Of a stretch of 64,000 nt of DNA, positions 33,681 through 44,598 are shown one piece after another. The first letter of the stretch is position 1. The number at the start of each line of letters is the position of its first letter. Source of the stretch: CAYSGL01 sp964520985 (GTDB lineage: Bacteria; Pseudomonadota; Alphaproteobacteria; Micavibrionales; Micavibrionaceae); the NCBI GenBank assembly GCA_964520985.1, contig CAZFPB010000001.1, forward strand, positions 868,001 to 932,000, in the 5' to 3' direction. Both the position numbers and the translations under genes were made by a program. The notes under the pieces are model-generated. The model had not been told where the DNA came from. It did not search any database and saw only the letters and a list, made by a program, of their open reading frames with translations.

Positions 33681-34412
33681 ATGAACAAACAACGTGGCAA
33701 TATTCTCTGGATCGTACTTGTCTCGATCGCCCTGCTCGGCCTGATCACGGCGATGTTCACGCGATCGAGCGGCACATCGGAAGATACGGGAAATTTTGAG
33801 CAAACCAGCATTACGGCGAGTGGGATATTACGCAATGCCAAGGCCTTGCAACTCGCCGTAGAAAATCTGACCTCACGCGGATGCAGTGAAAACCAGATTT
33901 CTTTCTGGGATGACAGCAATGGCGACGACGTAGAAGACAGCAACGATGATTTTTATAACGCAAATTCACCGAGTAACAAATCCTGCCATGTTTTTAAACA
34001 AGAAGGGGCAGGCCTGGCTTACATACAAAGTGAAAAATTAATAAAAGGTGGTCTGTGGGGGACATCGGGCACGCTGAACGCCGTAAAATACAATCAGTTC
34101 GCCCTTTCACACCAGATTATCGGTGTAGGGACATCAGGAGCCGGCGCAGCGAGTTCCGATTTATACTGGGCACTAGAACTGCCTTACAATATTAATCGGG
34201 CCGCCTTGTGCACGGAAATAAACCGTCAAATGGGGCATGCCGTCATCGTACCCCCCTTAAGCACCCTATCTGTTGCTAGCAAATACACAGGTAGTTTCAG
34301 CGCGGTATCACTTATCAGCACGCCTGAGTTCGATGGAAAATCGGGCTACTGCTACAACTGGTCTGCTGATCCGCAACGGTATATATTCTACTTTGTTCTT
34401 CTGGCTCGATAA
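33681..34412 (+). CDS. Pilin-like membrane-anchored protein, second of a pair
   Basis: A 243-residue protein, starting 1 nt after the stop of its neighbour, so the two are translationally coupled. MNKQRGNILWIVLVSIALLG gives a short positive start and one membrane helix, followed by a Ser/Gly/Asn-rich domain with four or more cysteines. It appears to be a distant relative of the preceding protein (same RG-helix-TAM entry: LTAMMVRGSR against ITAMFTRSSG). The function is unknown; surface or secretion-pseudopilus roles are inferences. Confidence 0.6.
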   Translation: MNKQRGNILWIVLVSIALLGLITAMFTRSSGTSEDTGNFEQTSITASGILRNAKALQLAVENLTSRGCSENQISFWDDSNGDDVEDSNDDFYNANSPSNKSCHVFKQEGAGLAYIQSEKLIKGGLWGTSGTLNAVKYNQFALSHQIIGVGTSGAGAASSDLYWALELPYNINRAALCTEINRQMGHAVIVPPLSTLSVASKYTGSFSAVSLISTPEFDGKSGYCYNWSADPQRYIFYFVLLAR

Positions 34413-34471
34413 GAGCAAGACATCGCGATTCCGCCCTTATTGTAGCCGTGAATCTGTGCTAAATCCTGTGG

Positions 34472-37234
34472 ATGCCAATCTCTATTTCCCTGCCAGCGTT
34501 GAGCGTAACCGCGAAGAAAGCGGCGTTTCTCAGCCGTGACGGCGAGATTGTTACAGGCGCGCCGCGGGATATTCAAACACTGATTGAAGGTCAGGCGGTT
34601 ATCGTCTGTCATGCCCCCTACACCACCACGCGGCTGGATTTTTCGGCGTTTCGCGCGCTGGATATTCTGGAGCTGTTTGCCTTTGTGCACCCGGCGCGGT
34701 TTTGCGTGCCGACGCCGATTGGCATGGCGCGAGCCGTTGGCGTGACGCCGCCAACGAGCTTTGAAGACTGGCCGCTGACGCTGCTCGACTGCGCGAACGC
34801 GCTACTGGACGACCTGACGCGCGATGTATGGACGGCGAAAGCTGATCCGGCGAAGATCGCGGGCGTGATGGGATTGAACGGGCGCGGTTGGGGCTGGACT
34901 CCGTATGTATTCGCGGCGCTTGGCAAAGAGTATGTGATTAGCGAAACCATCATCGGCAAGGCGGATTTAAACGTCTGGAAGAACCTGCCCGAATGGTCGG
35001 AAGAAGCGCCGCCGCCGCCTGCCACGCACCATGGCGTCAGCGCGCAGGAAGCGCAGGATCGCCTCTCGCAGATTTTAGGGCCCGGCGCCGAACATCGCGC
35101 AGAGCAGTTCGCCTACACATCGCTCATCGCCGAGACGTTCGCGCCGCGCGACAACGAATTAAAACCGCATACCATTCTGGCCGAGGCGGGAACAGGCGTG
35201 GGTAAAACGCTGGGGTATCTCGCGCCGTCCGCCGTGTGGGCGGAAAAGAACGGTGGGTCGGTGTGGATTTCCACCTATACCAAAAACCTGCAGCGGCAGA
35301 TCGATCAGGAATTATCGCGCCTCTACCCGGATGAACAACTGAAAGATAATAAAGTCGCGGTGCGTAAGGGGCGCGAAAATTACCTGTGTTTATTAAACTT
35401 TGAGGATCTGGCGGCGGGCGCGTCTCTGGCGAAAGATCCGCGTCAGGCAGTGGCCGCAGGGATCATGGCGCGCTGGGCCACCGCCACGCGCGACGGCGAT
35501 ATGCAGGGCGGCGATTTCCCGGGCTGGCTCGCAGGCCTTCTCGGTCACACCTACACACACGGCCAAGCGGACCGGCGCGGCGAATGTATTTACGGTGCGT
35601 GCGATCATTATCACCGCTGCTTCATCGAACGCTCTGTGCGCAAAAGCCAGCATGCTTCGCTCGTGGTTGCCAACCACGCGCTGGTGATGATTCAGGCGGC
35701 GCTGTCCGGCGTGGAAGACAATCTGCCGTCACGCTATATCTTCGATGAAGGGCATCATCTGTTCGATGCGGCCGACAGCGCGTTCGCCGGGCATTTAACC
35801 GCGCGGGAAAGCTACGACATGCGCCGCTGGGTGCGGGGGAATGAGGGCGGGAAAAAATCCCGCGCGCGCGGCTTGAAGAAACGCGCCGAAGGATTGTGCG
35901 AGGGTGACAAGACGCTTGAAGCGCTGCTGGAAACCATTCTGGAACAAGCGCGCTGCCTGACCACCGATGGCTGGGCCAAGCGCCTGAAAGACGGGCAACC
36001 GCAAGGACCGATGGAAGCATTTTTAAGCGCGGTTTATGCGCAGATCATGGCGCGCGGTGATGGACAGACAAGTCCCTATTCCATTGAAACGGCGACACGG
36101 CCGCTGGCCGATGGATTGGCGGAGCGCGCGATCGTGCTCAAACGCGCGCTTGAAGAACTGCAAAAACCGATGACTAAATTTGCGGGCCTGTTGCGCAAGA
36201 AACTGAATGAACAGGCTGAAACACTGGATAGCGATACACGCCGCCGGCTGGACAGCGTGGCGGGTGCGGTGGAGCGCCGCGCGCAGATGACGCTCAATGC
36301 GTGGATCGATATGCTGGAGTCTTTGCAGCGCGCGCAAACACCCGAAGGGTTTATCGACTGGATGGAGCTGGAGCGCATCGAAGGGCGCGCGTATGATTTG
36401 GGGCTTTACCGCCATCACCTCGATCCGATGGTGCCGTTCGCCAATGCGATCAAACCCCATGCGCATGGCATTGCCGTGACGTCCGCGACATTGCGCGATG
36501 GCACAGGAGATGAGGCCGAAGACTGGCGTGTGGCGGGATTACGCTCTGGTCTCACTCATATCAACGGCGATATGGTGGCGGAAAAATTTACGTCTCCCTT
36601 TGATTACAAATCCGCCACCAAGATTATCGTCATCGACGATGTGAACAAAGTTGATATGGATCAGGTGGCAGGTGCGTATCGCACCTTGTTCCAGTCGGCA
36701 GGCGGCGGCGCGCTCGGCCTGTTCACCGCCATCAGCCGTTTGCGCGGCGTGCATGAGCGGATTGCGGGCGCGCTGGAAGAAGAGGGCTTGCCGCTTTACG
36801 CGCAGCACATCGACGCCATCGATAACGGCACGCTTGTCGATATTTTCCGCGACGATATTCATGCCTGCCTGCTCGGCACCGACGCCGTGCGCGACGGGGT
36901 CGATGTGCCGGGTGACTCGCTGCGTTTGATCGTGTTCGACCGTATTCCCTGGCCGCGCCCGACGATTTTGCACAAGGCCCGCCGGGAAGTTTTCGCCAAG
37001 AAACGCTATGATGACATGCTCACCCGGCTAAAGCTGAAACAAGCTTACGGCCGCCTGATCCGCCGGGCCGGGGACAAAGGCGTCTTCGTCATGCTGGATT
37101 CCCAATTACCATCAAGGCTTTACGGGGCCTTCCCGGAGGGCGTGGAGATCGAGCGGATGGGATTGGCACAAGCCAATGAAACGGTGCGGAATTTCCTTGC
37201 AACCAACGGTGTTTCCCGCCATAAAGCCGCATAA
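34472..37234 (+). CDS. DinG/XPD-type ATP-dependent DNA helicase
   Basis: A superfamily 2 helicase of 920 residues. It has Walker A GTGVGKTLGYLAPS, the DEGHHLF Walker B box, and motif VI QAYGRLIRRAGDKGVFV. Four cysteines between motifs I and II (in ENYLCLL, ECIYGACDHYHRC) are placed as the [4Fe-4S] ligands of the XPD/DinG family. The first 200 residues form an extra N-terminal domain of the kind seen in alphaproteobacterial DinG-like helicases. The pab operon starts 18 nt downstream. Confidence 0.9.
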   Translation: MPISISLPALSVTAKKAAFLSRDGEIVTGAPRDIQTLIEGQAVIVCHAPYTTTRLDFSAFRALDILELFAFVHPARFCVPTPIGMARAVGVTPPTSFEDWPLTLLDCANALLDDLTRDVWTAKADPAKIAGVMGLNGRGWGWTPYVFAALGKEYVISETIIGKADLNVWKNLPEWSEEAPPPPATHHGVSAQEAQDRLSQILGPGAEHRAEQFAYTSLIAETFAPRDNELKPHTILAEAGTGVGKTLGYLAPSAVWAEKNGGSVWISTYTKNLQRQIDQELSRLYPDEQLKDNKVAVRKGRENYLCLLNFEDLAAGASLAKDPRQAVAAGIMARWATATRDGDMQGGDFPGWLAGLLGHTYTHGQADRRGECIYGACDHYHRCFIERSVRKSQHASLVVANHALVMIQAALSGVEDNLPSRYIFDEGHHLFDAADSAFAGHLTARESYDMRRWVRGNEGGKKSRARGLKKRAEGLCEGDKTLEALLETILEQARCLTTDGWAKRLKDGQPQGPMEAFLSAVYAQIMARGDGQTSPYSIETATRPLADGLAERAIVLKRALEELQKPMTKFAGLLRKKLNEQAETLDSDTRRRLDSVAGAVERRAQMTLNAWIDMLESLQRAQTPEGFIDWMELERIEGRAYDLGLYRHHLDPMVPFANAIKPHAHGIAVTSATLRDGTGDEAEDWRVAGLRSGLTHINGDMVAEKFTSPFDYKSATKIIVIDDVNKVDMDQVAGAYRTLFQSAGGGALGLFTAISRLRGVHERIAGALEEEGLPLYAQHIDAIDNGTLVDIFRDDIHACLLGTDAVRDGVDVPGDSLRLIVFDRIPWPRPTILHKARREVFAKKRYDDMLTRLKLKQAYGRLIRRAGDKGVFVMLDSQLPSRLYGAFPEGVEIERMGLAQANETVRNFLATNGVSRHKAA

Positions 37235-37252
37235 TCTTAAGGGGCGGAACCC

Positions 37253-38650
37253 ATGCGGCTGTTTACCTATCCGATTGCAAACGCTGATCCGGCGAATATT
37301 TTTCCGGCCCTCGCGTCCCTGCCCTACAGCCTGTGGTTCGATAGCGCCCGCGCCGGCAACCCGCACAATAAAACATCCTATCTCTGCTGGCAGCCATTTG
37401 AAATTATCGAGAGCAAGGAGGGCCGTACGCGCGTGACCAACCGCGAGTTTCAGTTTTCCTTCGACAGCGATCCGTTTGACTTGCTGCAAGCCCGTCTCGG
37501 CCTGTGGGCTGAAACGATGGCGCCAGCCGACGCTACCCTGCCCGCGTTTCAAGGCGGCGCTGCTGGTTATTTTGGCTATGATCTGGCGCGGCAGATAGAG
37601 CGCCTGCCCTCAACCGCGGCGACAAACGAACTGCCCGATATGGCGATTGGTTTATACGATCAGGTGATGGCGTATGATCATGACACGCAGACGATGACGT
37701 TGATCATTCACGCGGCGGATGAAAAAACAGCGCTTGTGAAAAAAGAACTGGTTTTTTCCTATGCGCAAAAAAAATCTGATAGTGACCTGCCTGGTTTGTC
37801 ATGGAAACCGGATTGTTCGGATGAGGCGTATAAGAAAAAAATTGAGCGGGTAATTGATTATATCGAAGCGGGCGATATTTTCCAGGCTTGCCTGTCGCGC
37901 CGCTTCAGCGCGCCGCGCCCGCAGAGCTTCGATAGCTTCTCACATTACCAGACATTGCGCGCAACCAATCCCGCCCCCTTTGGCGGCTATATGAATTTTG
38001 GTGACTTCCAGCTGGGTAGCTCGTCGCCCGAGCGGTTTTTGAAAGTCGATAACCGCGTCGTTGAAACGCGCCCAATCAAAGGCACACGCAAAGCGCATGC
38101 GGATGAAGATGAAGATGCATTGATCCGCGACGGTTTGCTGACATCGGAGAAAGACCGCGCCGAGAACGCGATGATCGTTGATTTACTGCGCAACGATCTC
38201 TCCAAGGTATGTGAAGACCATTCTATCAATGTGCCCGTTCTATGCGGGTTAGAAAGCTATGAAGGCCTGCATCATCTGGTGTCGGTGGTCAGCGGCACAT
38301 TGCGCGCAGACCAGAGCGCCGTTGATTTGATGCGCGCTTGTTTCCCGGGCGGATCGATCACCGGCGCACCGAAAGTGCGCGCGATGGAAATTATCGAAGA
38401 GCTGGAACCGAACCGCCGCGGGCCGTGGTGCGGATCGATGGGATGGATCAGCTTTAACGGCGCCATGGACTCTAATATCGCTATCCGCACGATTGTCTAT
38501 GAGCGCGATATGATCCATCTGCAGGCTGGCAGCGGTATCGTTGCGGATTCTATCGCAGAAGATGAATTAAACGAGACACTGATAAAATCCGATAAATTGT
38601 TCGAGAGTTTTGATAGAAAGATCACGCGCCATGATCTTGCTCATCGATAA
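37253..38650 (+). CDS. pabB: Aminodeoxychorismate synthase component I
   Basis: Makes 4-amino-4-deoxychorismate from chorismate for folate synthesis. The 465 residues belong to the anthranilate/ADC synthase family, with ETRPIKGTRKAH, RAENAMIVDLLRNDLSKVC and PGGSITGAPKVRAMEIIEEL. The Lys in PIKGT distinguishes PabB from TrpE, which has PIAGT, and pabA and pabC follow directly. It overlaps pabA by 20 nt. Full length. Confidence 0.93.
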   Translation: MRLFTYPIANADPANIFPALASLPYSLWFDSARAGNPHNKTSYLCWQPFEIIESKEGRTRVTNREFQFSFDSDPFDLLQARLGLWAETMAPADATLPAFQGGAAGYFGYDLARQIERLPSTAATNELPDMAIGLYDQVMAYDHDTQTMTLIIHAADEKTALVKKELVFSYAQKKSDSDLPGLSWKPDCSDEAYKKKIERVIDYIEAGDIFQACLSRRFSAPRPQSFDSFSHYQTLRATNPAPFGGYMNFGDFQLGSSSPERFLKVDNRVVETRPIKGTRKAHADEDEDALIRDGLLTSEKDRAENAMIVDLLRNDLSKVCEDHSINVPVLCGLESYEGLHHLVSVVSGTLRADQSAVDLMRACFPGGSITGAPKVRAMEIIEELEPNRRGPWCGSMGWISFNGAMDSNIAIRTIVYERDMIHLQAGSGIVADSIAEDELNETLIKSDKLFESFDRKITRHDLAHR

Positions 38651-39212
38651 CTACGATTCCTTTGTCTACAACCTCGCCCGCTATGTCGGGATGCTGGGAC
38701 GGGACAAGCGCGTGGTGCGCAACGATACGATTACCATGCATGACGTGGCCGCCAATCCGCCAGACGCGATTATTATTTCCCCCGGGCCGATGACGCCGCA
38801 CGAAAGCGGCGTGTCGATGGAGATTATCCGGCATCTGGGCAACCGCATTCCCATTCTGGGCGTCTGCCTCGGGCATCAATGTATCGGCGAGATTTATGGC
38901 GGGCGGACGATGCGCGCCCCCGTCCCCATGCATGGCAAGACATCGCTGATCCAGCACAACGCGGAAGGTCTGTTTGCGGGCCTGCCTAATCCGCTGGAGG
39001 CAGCGCGATATCATTCGCTGGTCTCGCATATTCCAGCGAATACAGACCTTGAAATCACCGCGCAGACGGACGATCTCTTGCCTATGGCTTTTCAGCATAA
39101 GACGCATCCGGTCTATGGCGTGCAATTCCATCCGGAGTCAGTGCTCACCGCGCACGGTCTCGATCTGATGCGTAACTTCCTGCACCTGGCGGACGAGTGG
39201 AACGCCGCATGA
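38631..39212 (+). CDS. pabA: Aminodeoxychorismate synthase component II (glutamine amidotransferase)
   Basis: Supplies ammonia from glutamine to PabB. The 193 residues from the ATG at 38631 begin MILLIDNYDSFVYNLARY and show the class I amidotransferase triad: Cys in GVCLGHQCIGE, and His and Glu in QFHPESVLT. In many bacteria this subunit is shared with tryptophan synthesis; no trp gene is nearby. It overlaps pabB and ends in an ATGA junction with pabC. Confidence 0.93.
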   Translation: MILLIDNYDSFVYNLARYVGMLGRDKRVVRNDTITMHDVAANPPDAIIISPGPMTPHESGVSMEIIRHLGNRIPILGVCLGHQCIGEIYGGRTMRAPVPMHGKTSLIQHNAEGLFAGLPNPLEAARYHSLVSHIPANTDLEITAQTDDLLPMAFQHKTHPVYGVQFHPESVLTAHGLDLMRNFLHLADEWNAA

Positions 39213-39898
39213 CGCTTGTGTGGCTCAACGGCGCGTTTCAGGATGTCGCGGAACCGGAAGCCCTGCGGCAGGGCGACGGCGTGTTCGATACGTTGCTGGC
39301 CGTTAACGGGGAGCCGCAGGATTATGAGGCGCATATGGCGCGGCTCGTCCATGATGCGCAGATGGTCCTGGAATTTATACCGCAGATTGACGACAAAGCG
39401 CGCTGGTTACTGGACCGTTCCGGATTTAAACAATTCGCCCGCGTGCGCACGACCGTGAAGCGCGATATATTCATGATCGAAGCCTTCCCCTGCCCGGATC
39501 CGGCCTCGCTGCTGCCGCTGACGGCCATGGTGATCAGCGATTATCCCCGGCAGGCGGATGACCCTCTGGAGAATTGCAAGCGCCTTGAGTATACGCGCAG
39601 CTTCGCCGCGCGGGCGATGGCGCAAAAACAAGGTGCCGATGAAGCTATCCTCACCAATACGGCAGATATGATTGCGTGCGGCGCGACATCGAACATTTTT
39701 ATCGAAGAAGATGGTGGGTTGATTACGCCGCCGCTGATCGATGGTGTTCTAGCAGGAATTACGCGACAGAAATTAATCGCTGAGGGCGCGCGTGAAGAGC
39801 ACATTACGCAAGAACGCCTGCTTACCGCGGACGCGGTGTATCTTACCAACAGTATTTTCGGGAAGCGCCGCGTGACGCTAATGCCTAAGAGAGAATAA
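39209..39898 (+). CDS. pabC: Aminodeoxychorismate lyase
   Basis: A PLP enzyme that splits aminodeoxychorismate into p-aminobenzoate and pyruvate. The 229 residues start at the ATG of an ATGA overlap with pabA and match the fold type IV aminotransferase family: QGDGVFDTLLAVNG, the PLP-Lys region CKRLEYTRSFAARAMAQKQG, DEAILTNTADMIACGATSNI with FIEEDG, and TPPLIDGVLAGITRQKLI. Position as third gene of pabBAC supports lyase rather than branched-chain or D-amino-acid aminotransferase. Confidence 0.88.
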   Translation: MTLVWLNGAFQDVAEPEALRQGDGVFDTLLAVNGEPQDYEAHMARLVHDAQMVLEFIPQIDDKARWLLDRSGFKQFARVRTTVKRDIFMIEAFPCPDPASLLPLTAMVISDYPRQADDPLENCKRLEYTRSFAARAMAQKQGADEAILTNTADMIACGATSNIFIEEDGGLITPPLIDGVLAGITRQKLIAEGAREEHITQERLLTADAVYLTNSIFGKRRVTLMPKRE

Positions 39899-39911
39899 TA
39901 GACGGTACGGA

Positions 39912-40118
39912 TTATTCGTTCTTCGGTTCGGCAGGATGATAATCGAGGGTTGTTTTTCCACCGCTGATGCTAGCGGATGTAATCGTCGCTGTGCGTCCGT
40001 CTTTATGTGTGTAGCGCTCAAACGCATATTCATGGGAAAAAAGACTGGTATGCTCATAGGGCTTCTCAAAACCCTTGGCGCGCAATGCAACTCTATGAAA
40101 AAATAACCGCAGTTTCAT
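39912..40118 (-). CDS. Small unknown protein downstream of atpC
   Basis: A possible 68-residue protein, last gene in the direction of the ATP synthase operon, 20 nt after atpC. Basic N-terminus and a polar second half (HKDGRTATITSASISGG). Not recognised. It converges on pabC. A shifted overlapping frame (39878-40090) also stays open, but this one has more natural composition. Confidence 0.4.
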   Translation of the reverse strand: MKLRLFFHRVALRAKGFEKPYEHTSLFSHEYAFERYTHKDGRTATITSASISGGKTTLDYHPAEPKNE

Positions 40119-40138
40119 ATACTGAATTCTTTTCTTAA

Positions 40139-40423
40139 TTACGCAGCCCGATCCAGCGGCGTTGCGCGCTCGGCGAGAATCGTCATCGACGAGCCGGTGA
40201 CATCGGCGAAACCATCTTCGATCTGGAAACGTTCCGGCTTGCCGCCTTTGACACGCACAACTTCCACCACACCAGCCTTCAGCGTGGCGAGCAGTGGCAT
40301 GTGACCGGCGCGGACGCCAAACATGCCTTCCGTGCCGGGCGCGGTGACTTCAAAGGCCTCTTCCGATACAAGCTTTTGTTCCGGGCTGACGAGTTCGAAA
40401 TGGAAGAGTGTTGTGTCGGTCAT
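40139..40423 (-). CDS. atpC: ATP synthase F1 epsilon subunit
   Basis: Regulatory subunit of the central stalk. The 94 residues from the ATG at 40423 cover the N-terminal beta-sandwich (FHFELVSPEQKLVSEEAFEV, TEGMFGVRAGHMPLLATLKA). The C-terminal helical hairpin found in E. coli epsilon (139 residues) is missing, so the inhibitory helices are absent, as in some alphaproteobacteria. The start overlaps the stop of the amphi-Trp gene by 1 nt (TAATG). Confidence 0.93.
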   Translation of the reverse strand: MTDTTLFHFELVSPEQKLVSEEAFEVTAPGTEGMFGVRAGHMPLLATLKAGVVEVVRVKGGKPERFQIEDGFADVTGSSMTILAERATPLDRAA

Positions 40424-40643
40424 TATTCGCGTGTCCATTTAAATTGGAATTCCAGTTCTTCGTCGCCACCTTCGCGTTCATGCTCGATGGAGAAGACGGC
40501 GCGGGCCGGCACATAAATGCGCTCACCCGCCACCTGGATTTCAAAGTTTTTACCGCTTTCGATGCAATCGGCGAGACGGCGCAGTTTTTCCACCACGTCG
40601 GCGTCGCTATATTGTTTTTCGATGTCGCGATCCTGCTTGCTCA

Positions 40644-40644
<1 letters not shown>
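40423..40644 (-). CDS. Amphi-Trp domain protein inside the ATP synthase operon
   Basis: A 73-residue protein matching the amphi-Trp domain pattern: helical start (DADVVEKLRRLADCIESGKN), strand-rich part (FEIQVAGERIYVPARAVFSI) and a final amphipathic strand ending in W (ELEFQFKWTRE). The family has no firm function. It is joined to atpD and atpC by TAATG overlaps on both sides, so it is translated with them. This suggests a role tied to the F1 complex or its assembly, which is inference only. Confidence 0.75.
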
Positions 40645-42074
<1,430 letters not shown>

Positions 42075-42106
42075 TTTTCTCTTCCTCTTTTAAACTTTGA
42101 ATATCG

Positions 42107-43009
42107 TTATACTGCTTCGGCGCCCGAGATAATCTCGATCAGCTCCTTGGTAATGTATGCCTGACGCGCGCGGTTATATTGCAGCGTGAGCGCCTTGATA
42201 CGATCGCCTGCATTACGGGTCGCGTTATCCATCGCCGTCATACGCGCGGCCTGTTCACCGGCAGCGGAATCCAGCAGCGCGCGGAATACCTGCACACCCA
42301 TGTTTTTCGGCAGCAGCGCGCTCAGGATTTCTTCTTCCGACGGTTCGAAATTATACGGCGTCGCATTGACCGGCGTTTTCTGATTATCGTTCGCCTGCGG
42401 CGCGTTTGCCACGAACGGAATCAACTGCTGAACGGTCGGTGTCTGTGTCAGCACGGAAACGAATTTGTTGTAGATCAGCGTGCAGACATCGAACTCACCG
42501 GCTTCGAACAATTTCGACACCATCTGTGCGACACTATCGGCATCATCGAACTTCACCAGACCTTTGGTGGCAGCACCGATGCCGGTGAAGCTTTCCACCA
42601 TTTTGTCTTTGTCGGTACGGCGCAACAGGTCACGCGCCTTGCGGCCAACGGTGATGACTTTTACCGTTTTGCCTTCAGCAGTTAAACGTTTGATTTCGAG
42701 GCGGGCCAGACGCACGAGGTTTGCGTTGAAACCACCAGCCAGACCGCGATCGGACGTCATGACAACCAGCAGATGAACCTGATCCTTGCCAGTGCCGATC
42801 AGCAACTTTGGCGACGCGGGGGTCGGCAGAACGCCCGCCGATACGCGCGCCAGCATCTCACCCATCGCTTTCGCGTATGGTTGCGAGGCTTCAGCGGCTT
42901 CCTGCGCCTTTTTCAGTTTCGAGGCCGCCACCATTTTCATCGCCGACGTAATTTTACGCGTCGATTTCACGGAAGCAATGCGGTCTCTAAAGTCCTTTAA
43001 ACTTGGCAT
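42107..43009 (-). CDS. atpG: ATP synthase F1 gamma subunit
   Basis: Rotating central-stalk subunit. The 300 residues have conserved N- and C-terminal helices: MPSLKDFRDRIASVKSTRKI with TSAMKMVAASK at the start and ARMTAMDNATRNAGDRIKAL with NRARQAYITKEL near the end. SDRGLAGGFN lies in the middle. Order atpA-atpG-atpD is standard. Confidence 0.97.
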   Translation of the reverse strand: MPSLKDFRDRIASVKSTRKITSAMKMVAASKLKKAQEAAEASQPYAKAMGEMLARVSAGVLPTPASPKLLIGTGKDQVHLLVVMTSDRGLAGGFNANLVRLARLEIKRLTAEGKTVKVITVGRKARDLLRRTDKDKMVESFTGIGAATKGLVKFDDADSVAQMVSKLFEAGEFDVCTLIYNKFVSVLTQTPTVQQLIPFVANAPQANDNQKTPVNATPYNFEPSEEEILSALLPKNMGVQVFRALLDSAAGEQAARMTAMDNATRNAGDRIKALTLQYNRARQAYITKELIEIISGAEAV

Positions 43010-43019
43010 TTACCAGTCC

Positions 43020-44567
43020 TTATGCGGCTTTTTTAGCGGCCGTGTAATTTTTCACGAAGTCACCGAGGTAGGCTTTCATACGCTCTTCCGTGGCGGCATC
43101 CAGTTTTTGTTCCTTGCGGATGATTTCCAGCACGTCTTTGGCGCTGTTACGCATGTCTTCCAGCAGACGGCTTTCGAAGTGCGATACATCGTTTACGGCG
43201 ATCGTATCGAGGAAGCCTTTGGTACCGGCGAAGATCACAAACACCTGCTCTTCTACCGACAGCGGCGAGTATTGCGGCTGTTTCAGAAGTTGTGTCAGAC
43301 GCGCGCCGCGGGCCAGCAGACGCTGGGTCGAGGCATCGAGGTCGGACGCGAACTGAGCGAAGGCTTCCATCTCGCGGTACTGGGCGAGCTCGAGCTTGAT
43401 CGTACCGGCGACCTGTTTCATCGCTTTGATCTGAGCGGCGGACCCCACGCGAGATACCGACAGACCGACGTTAATGGCAGGACGGATCCCTTTGAAGAAC
43501 AGGCCTGTCTCAAGGAAGATCTGACCATCGGTAATGGAAATCACGTTGGTTGGAATGTACGCAGACACGTCACCGGCTTGCGTTTCAATGATTGGCAGCG
43601 CGGTCAGCGAGCCTGAACCGAATTCTTCGTTCAGTTTCGCGGCGCGTTCCAGCAGGCGCGAGTGAATGTAGAACACATCGCCCGGATACGCTTCACGGCC
43701 CGGTGGACGACGCAGCAGCAAGGACATCTGACGGTAAGCAACAGCCTGTTTCGACAAGTCATCATAGATGGCGAGGGCGTGCAGACCGTTGTCGCGGAAA
43801 TATTCGCCCATCGTGCAGCCCGTGTACGGAGCGAGGAACTGCATCGGCGCAGGATCGGAAGCGGTTGCGGCAACAACGATCGAGTATTCCATCGCGCCGT
43901 TTTCTTCGAGTTCGCGCACCAGCTGGGCAACGGTCGAACGCTTCTGACCGATAGCAACGTATACGCAGTACAGGTGCTTTTTCGGGTCGGTCGCTTTGTT
44001 GAGGTATTTCTGGTTGATGATGGTGTCGAGAACGACAGCGGTTTTACCGGTCTGACGGTCACCGATGATCAACTCACGCTGGCCACGGCCTACCGGCACC
44101 AGCGCGTCGATAGCTTTCAGGCCTGTCTGCATCGGCTCATGCACCGATTTACGCGGAATGATCCCTGGCGCTTTGACTTCAACGCGACGGTATTCAGCAT
44201 CCTTGATCGGGCCTTTGCCATCGATTGGGTTGCCGAGACCATCGACAACGCGGCCGAGCAAGCCGCGGCCAACCGGCACCTGCACGATTTCGCCGGTACG
44301 TTTGACGATGTCGCCTTCTTTAATGGCGCGGTCGGAGCCGAAAATAACCACACCGACATTGTCGGCTTCGAGGTTCAGCGCCATGCCTTTGATGCCGCCC
44401 GGGAATTCGACCATCTCGCCAGCCTGAACTTTATCGAGGCCATAAACGCGGGCAACGCCATCGCCGACCGAGAGCACTTGCCCGATCTCGGCAACGTCTG
44501 CCTGCGCGCTGAAGTCTGCGATCTGCTTTTTCAGGATTTCAGAAATTTCTGAAGCTTTGATTTCCAT
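43020..44567 (-). CDS. atpA: ATP synthase F1 alpha subunit
   Basis: Non-catalytic nucleotide-binding subunit. The 515 residues show the P-loop GDRQTGKTAVVLDT, the signature PAINVGLSVSRVGSAAQIKA and the adenine-region IYDDLSKQAVAYRQMSLLLR. Length agrees with alphaproteobacterial alpha subunits (about 510). It follows atpH in the operon with 31 nt between. Confidence 0.98.
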   Translation of the reverse strand: MEIKASEISEILKKQIADFSAQADVAEIGQVLSVGDGVARVYGLDKVQAGEMVEFPGGIKGMALNLEADNVGVVIFGSDRAIKEGDIVKRTGEIVQVPVGRGLLGRVVDGLGNPIDGKGPIKDAEYRRVEVKAPGIIPRKSVHEPMQTGLKAIDALVPVGRGQRELIIGDRQTGKTAVVLDTIINQKYLNKATDPKKHLYCVYVAIGQKRSTVAQLVRELEENGAMEYSIVVAATASDPAPMQFLAPYTGCTMGEYFRDNGLHALAIYDDLSKQAVAYRQMSLLLRRPPGREAYPGDVFYIHSRLLERAAKLNEEFGSGSLTALPIIETQAGDVSAYIPTNVISITDGQIFLETGLFFKGIRPAINVGLSVSRVGSAAQIKAMKQVAGTIKLELAQYREMEAFAQFASDLDASTQRLLARGARLTQLLKQPQYSPLSVEEQVFVIFAGTKGFLDTIAVNDVSHFESRLLEDMRNSAKDVLEIIRKEQKLDAATEERMKAYLGDFVKNYTAAKKAA

Positions 44568-44598
44568 TGTAAGTTTCCTCTTTGTGTATTCTTTAAAA

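Noticed and set aside
39878..40090. Alternative small open frame overlapping 39912-40118
   Set aside because: Less natural composition and less suitable spacing behind atpC than the chosen frame.
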